The position numbers and the translations under genes were made by a program. Positions 6,277 to 8,155 of a stretch of DNA of 8,155 bases are shown here, one piece after another. The notes beneath the pieces are model-generated. The model was given only the letters and a program-made list of their open reading frames with translations. It was not told where the DNA came from and did not search any database. Location: positions 1 through 8,155 of the forward strand of contig CACXCY010000190.1 of NCBI GenBank assembly GCA_902766265.1, read 5' to 3'. This DNA comes from an uncultured Bacteroidota bacterium. Its GTDB lineage: Bacteria; Bacteroidota; Bacteroidia; Bacteroidales; P3. Within the stretch, counting starts at the first letter, position 1, and every line of letters begins with the position of its first letter.

Positions 6277-7101
6277 ATGAGGATTGCATTATATCATCGA
6301 AACATCAGTGCCGACGCACAGCAGCGGTTAGAAGAGCTGGTGAGCGCGTTGGAGGATAAGCATGTTGAGGTGGTAAGGTTTGATGCAGCGGAAGAAGATA
6401 TAGAGAAAAAGTGGAGAGATTGCCAACCAATAGATTTCCTCTTGTCTATCGGTGGTGACGGTACGTTATTGAGTTCGGTACGTTTGATAGACAATAGTGG
6501 CATCCCAGTGGTGGGGGTCAACTTTGGACATCTGGGTTTCTTGACCACGGTTGGCCAAGGAGGCATGCAACAATTTGTGGAAGATTTGTTAGCCAAGAGA
6601 TATACTGTGGAAGAACGTACGTTGTTGCGAGTGGAAGATGCCGATAAGCCGCACTTTGCACTTAATGAAGTGACGCTATATCGCAAAGAAGAGGTGTCGC
6701 TCTTGCGCACGAATCTATATGTAGGTGATGAATTCGTAGCCACATACGACGGTGACGGTCTTATTGTGGCTACGCCAACGGGCTCGACGGCCTATAGTTT
6801 AAGTTGTGGAGGTCCTATTCTGACCCCCAATTGCGGATGCTTCGTCATAACGCCTATCGGAGCTCATACGTTGACTCTGCGTCCCATGATTGTCCCCGAC
6901 AGCGCACATATAAGACTTGAACCTGCATCTGGTCAACGGGGTTTTTATATGGCGACCGACTCGACCTCGGTTCTAATATCAGGGAACCCCATCATTCGCC
7001 TTTCCAAGGAAAACTTCACCATACGTCTTGTCCGTATGCATCGGCAATCTTTTTTCACGGCAATACATGAAAAGTTAGCGTGGGGAACTGGGTTAAGATA
7101 G
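6277..7101 (+). CDS. nadK: NAD kinase
   Basis: This 274-residue cytoplasmic enzyme phosphorylates NAD+ to NADP+ with ATP. Its length is normal for bacterial NadK (about 270-300). Visible family motifs are GGDGT (59-63, with the essential Asp 61), VVGVNFGHLGFLT (78-90), the NE pair in ALNEVTL (130-131) and the long active-site stretch DGDGLIVATPTGSTAY (158-173) leading into SCGGP (176-180). ITPIGAHTLTLRP (191-203) matches the conserved C-terminal part. ATG 6277 gives the expected N-terminus (MRIALYHRN). The gene has its own -7 element upstream and is separated by 178 bases from the secreted-protein gene, so it is probably transcribed independently. Its base composition is more AT-rich than purB or the ABC gene, but the gene is complete and all motifs are intact. 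Confidence 0.97.
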   Translation: MRIALYHRNISADAQQRLEELVSALEDKHVEVVRFDAAEEDIEKKWRDCQPIDFLLSIGGDGTLLSSVRLIDNSGIPVVGVNFGHLGFLTTVGQGGMQQFVEDLLAKRYTVEERTLLRVEDADKPHFALNEVTLYRKEEVSLLRTNLYVGDEFVATYDGDGLIVATPTGSTAYSLSCGGPILTPNCGCFVITPIGAHTLTLRPMIVPDSAHIRLEPASGQRGFYMATDSTSVLISGNPIIRLSKENFTIRLVRMHRQSFFTAIHEKLAWGTGLR

Positions 7102-7340
7102 GAGCAATTTTTTAAAAAATCAGGGATTAAATCACAAGTTTCAACAATTTATAGCTGATTATTTTGATAGGATAGCGAAAACAAGATAAAATTTCCAGAA
7201 ACTAACGGATAAAGTATAACGTGCAGATTATTATGGTGATAATAAATCATCTCGCATATAGTATTTAATAGAAAACAAATATAGTTAAAAGATATTTCCC
7301 ACAAAAAACGAAAAAAAATTCTCAGATTTGAAAAATTGTG
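7102..7340. other. AT-rich intergenic region after nadK
   Basis: No convincing gene is present. Small symmetric elements occur: a 14-base A/T palindrome (ATTTTTTAAAAAAT, 7107-7120) five bases after the nadK stop, and a 7-base stem with a GGTG loop (TTATTAT 7228-7234 with ATAATAA 7239-7245). The first might help end nadK transcription, but it has no GC-rich stem and is not a classical terminator. Both may simply reflect AT richness. Confidence 0.4.
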
Positions 7341-7348
7341 TACCTTTG
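7341..7348 (+). promoter_or_regulatory. -7 promoter element for the OmpA-like gene
   Basis: TACCTTTG fits TAnnTTTG exactly and is followed by CA. A TTTG at 7327-7330 is only 10 bases away, too close for a standard -33 element, so the -33 box is weak (near 7319). The likely start of transcription is about 7355, giving a leader of about 60 bases. Confidence 0.65.
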
Positions 7349-7356
7349 CAAAGTAT

Positions 7357-7373
7357 TTGCATAAGAAATGCAA
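7357..7373 (+). promoter_or_regulatory. 5' leader stem-loop of the OmpA-like mRNA
   Basis: TTGCAT (7357-7362) pairs with ATGCAA (7368-7373) around a 5-base loop, placed almost at the predicted 5' end of the transcript. The rest of the leader to 7414 is nearly all A and T, which suits unstructured, efficient initiation in Bacteroidota. A role in mRNA stability is inference. Confidence 0.4.
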
Positions 7374-7414
7374 GGATAGAAAACACTAATAATTAATTAT
7401 TAAATAAAAAAATT

Positions 7415-8155
7415 ATGTTCAAAAAACTCTTACAAATCGGAATGCTGGCCGGAGCTATGGTGCTGGCATTTGGCGCTTATGCACAAGAGGAGCAGATTGA
7501 CCATGCGCAGGCCCGTCCTGATTTCCCCCGCACAAGCTTTTGGAGCAACTGGGCACTTGGTGGTGAAATTGGTTTAGACTACCAGATTTGGCATGCCGAG
7601 GAAGGTAATGGTAAAGGTATCGCCTTTGACCTTATGGCTCAGAAAAAATTAAATTGGGGATGGACACTCCGTCTCACAGGTGGCTTCCCGCTGCTTATTA
7701 ATGCTTTTACTGAAGATCCAGCAACGGGCAAACCCTTTCATGGCAATAGATATGCCAGAATGAATGTCGGAATGGCATACTCTATCTTGAATGCTTGCCG
7801 TTTCAACCCTGACAGAAAATGCGATCTCTATTTGTTGGGTGAAGCTGGTGTTGCTGTTGATCCCAGTTTTGGGAATGCAAAAGGTCGGTTGGCCAGTGTC
7901 AATGCTGAAGGCGGTTTAGGATTCAACTACACGCCTTGTGAGAAATCCACGTTCTTCACCGAGGTTAAGGTGAATAGAATGGGAGATATTCATCTTAACA
8001 ATGGTATCAAAGGTATGATACAAAATCGTAAACCTGGTTACATGAACTTGATGTGGACCATCGGTTACCTCTACAACTTTGGCTTGACCAAGGCCGATGA
8101 GGAGATGATTGCCCAGAAGGCCATGCTGACTCAGGAGAACTTCGACGCTCTCAAC
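7415..8155 (+). CDS. OmpA-like outer-membrane beta-barrel protein, 3' end beyond window
   Basis: ATG 7415 opens a frame that runs to the window end without a stop (247 codons). Residues 1-23 are a signal peptide (MFKKLLQIGM..., cleavage after AYA before QEE). After it come alternating hydrophobic and aromatic strands typical of a small outer-membrane barrel: WALGGEIGLDYQIW, GIAFDLMAQKKL, WTLRLTGGFPLL, RYARMNVGMAYSIL, CDLYLLGEAGVAV, ASVNAEGGLGFNY, TFFTEVKVNRMG and MNLMWTIGYLYNFGL. The last visible part (TKADEEMIAQKAMLTQENFDALN) looks like the start of a helical linker. In Bacteroidales OmpA proteins such a linker leads to a peptidoglycan-binding OmpA domain, but that domain is not in view, so the assignment is partial. 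The strong -7 element and AT-rich leader suggest high expression. Two cysteine pairs or singles (CRFNPDRKC, PCEK) lie between strands. Confidence 0.8.
   Translation, partial: MFKKLLQIGMLAGAMVLAFGAYAQEEQIDHAQARPDFPRTSFWSNWALGGEIGLDYQIWHAEEGNGKGIAFDLMAQKKLNWGWTLRLTGGFPLLINAFTEDPATGKPFHGNRYARMNVGMAYSILNACRFNPDRKCDLYLLGEAGVAVDPSFGNAKGRLASVNAEGGLGFNYTPCEKSTFFTEVKVNRMGDIHLNNGIKGMIQNRKPGYMNLMWTIGYLYNFGLTKADEEMIAQKAMLTQENFDALN

Noticed and set aside
7149..7373. 74-codon open frame on the - strand in the AT-rich gap
   Set aside because: Its composition is Phe/Leu/Tyr/Asn-rich, as from translating AT-rich non-coding DNA. It overlaps the promoter of the OmpA-like gene and shows no family features.

Overview
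The window looks like a chromosomal segment of a member of the Bacteroidota, probably order Bacteroidales. Four observations point that way. Intergenic regions carry matches to the Bacteroidota -7 promoter element TAnnTTTG (at 781, 6172 and 7341). Gene starts generally lack a well-placed Shine-Dalgarno sequence and have A/T-rich leaders. One gene ends in a type IX secretion (type B) sorting domain. The last gene looks like a Bacteroidales OmpA-type outer-membrane barrel. Every gene I accept is on the + strand.

Layout: (1) 1-528 is the 3' part of a PHP-family tyrosine-protein phosphatase of the CpsB/YwqE type, the kind that acts in capsule or exopolysaccharide control. (2) 529-1105 is a 577-base gap without a convincing gene but full of structure. 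It holds a weak terminator-like hairpin, a 153-base nested inverted repeat (three 8-base units on each outer arm, concentric with a perfect 36-base AT palindrome), a promoter-like site followed by a foldable segment that could be a small RNA, a four-copy 11-base tandem repeat, and two copies of a 38-base imperfect repeat. (3) 1106-2449 is purB, adenylosuccinate lyase. (4) 2494-4344 is an ABC exporter half-transporter with all ATPase motifs intact. (5) 4350-6098 is a secreted protein with about five fibronectin-III-like repeats and a C-terminal T9SS type B sorting domain. It starts 5 bases after the ABC gene. (6) 6099-6276 is a short promoter and leader region with two inverted repeats. (7) 6277-7101 is nadK, NAD kinase. 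(8) 7102-7414 is an AT-rich gap ending in a good -7 element and a 5' leader hairpin. (9) 7415 to the window end is the start of an OmpA-like outer-membrane protein, cut off by the window edge.

purB, the ABC exporter and the FN3/T9SS gene are co-directional with gaps of 44 and 5 bases, so one transcript is likely. purB and nadK are housekeeping nucleotide and cofactor genes. The phosphatase, exporter, T9SS cargo and OmpA-like protein all concern the cell envelope. I see no defence system, CRISPR array, integrase or complete mobile element. The least ordinary part is the repeat-rich gap at 550-970, which may be a MITE-like or other extragenic repetitive element, or the remains of one.
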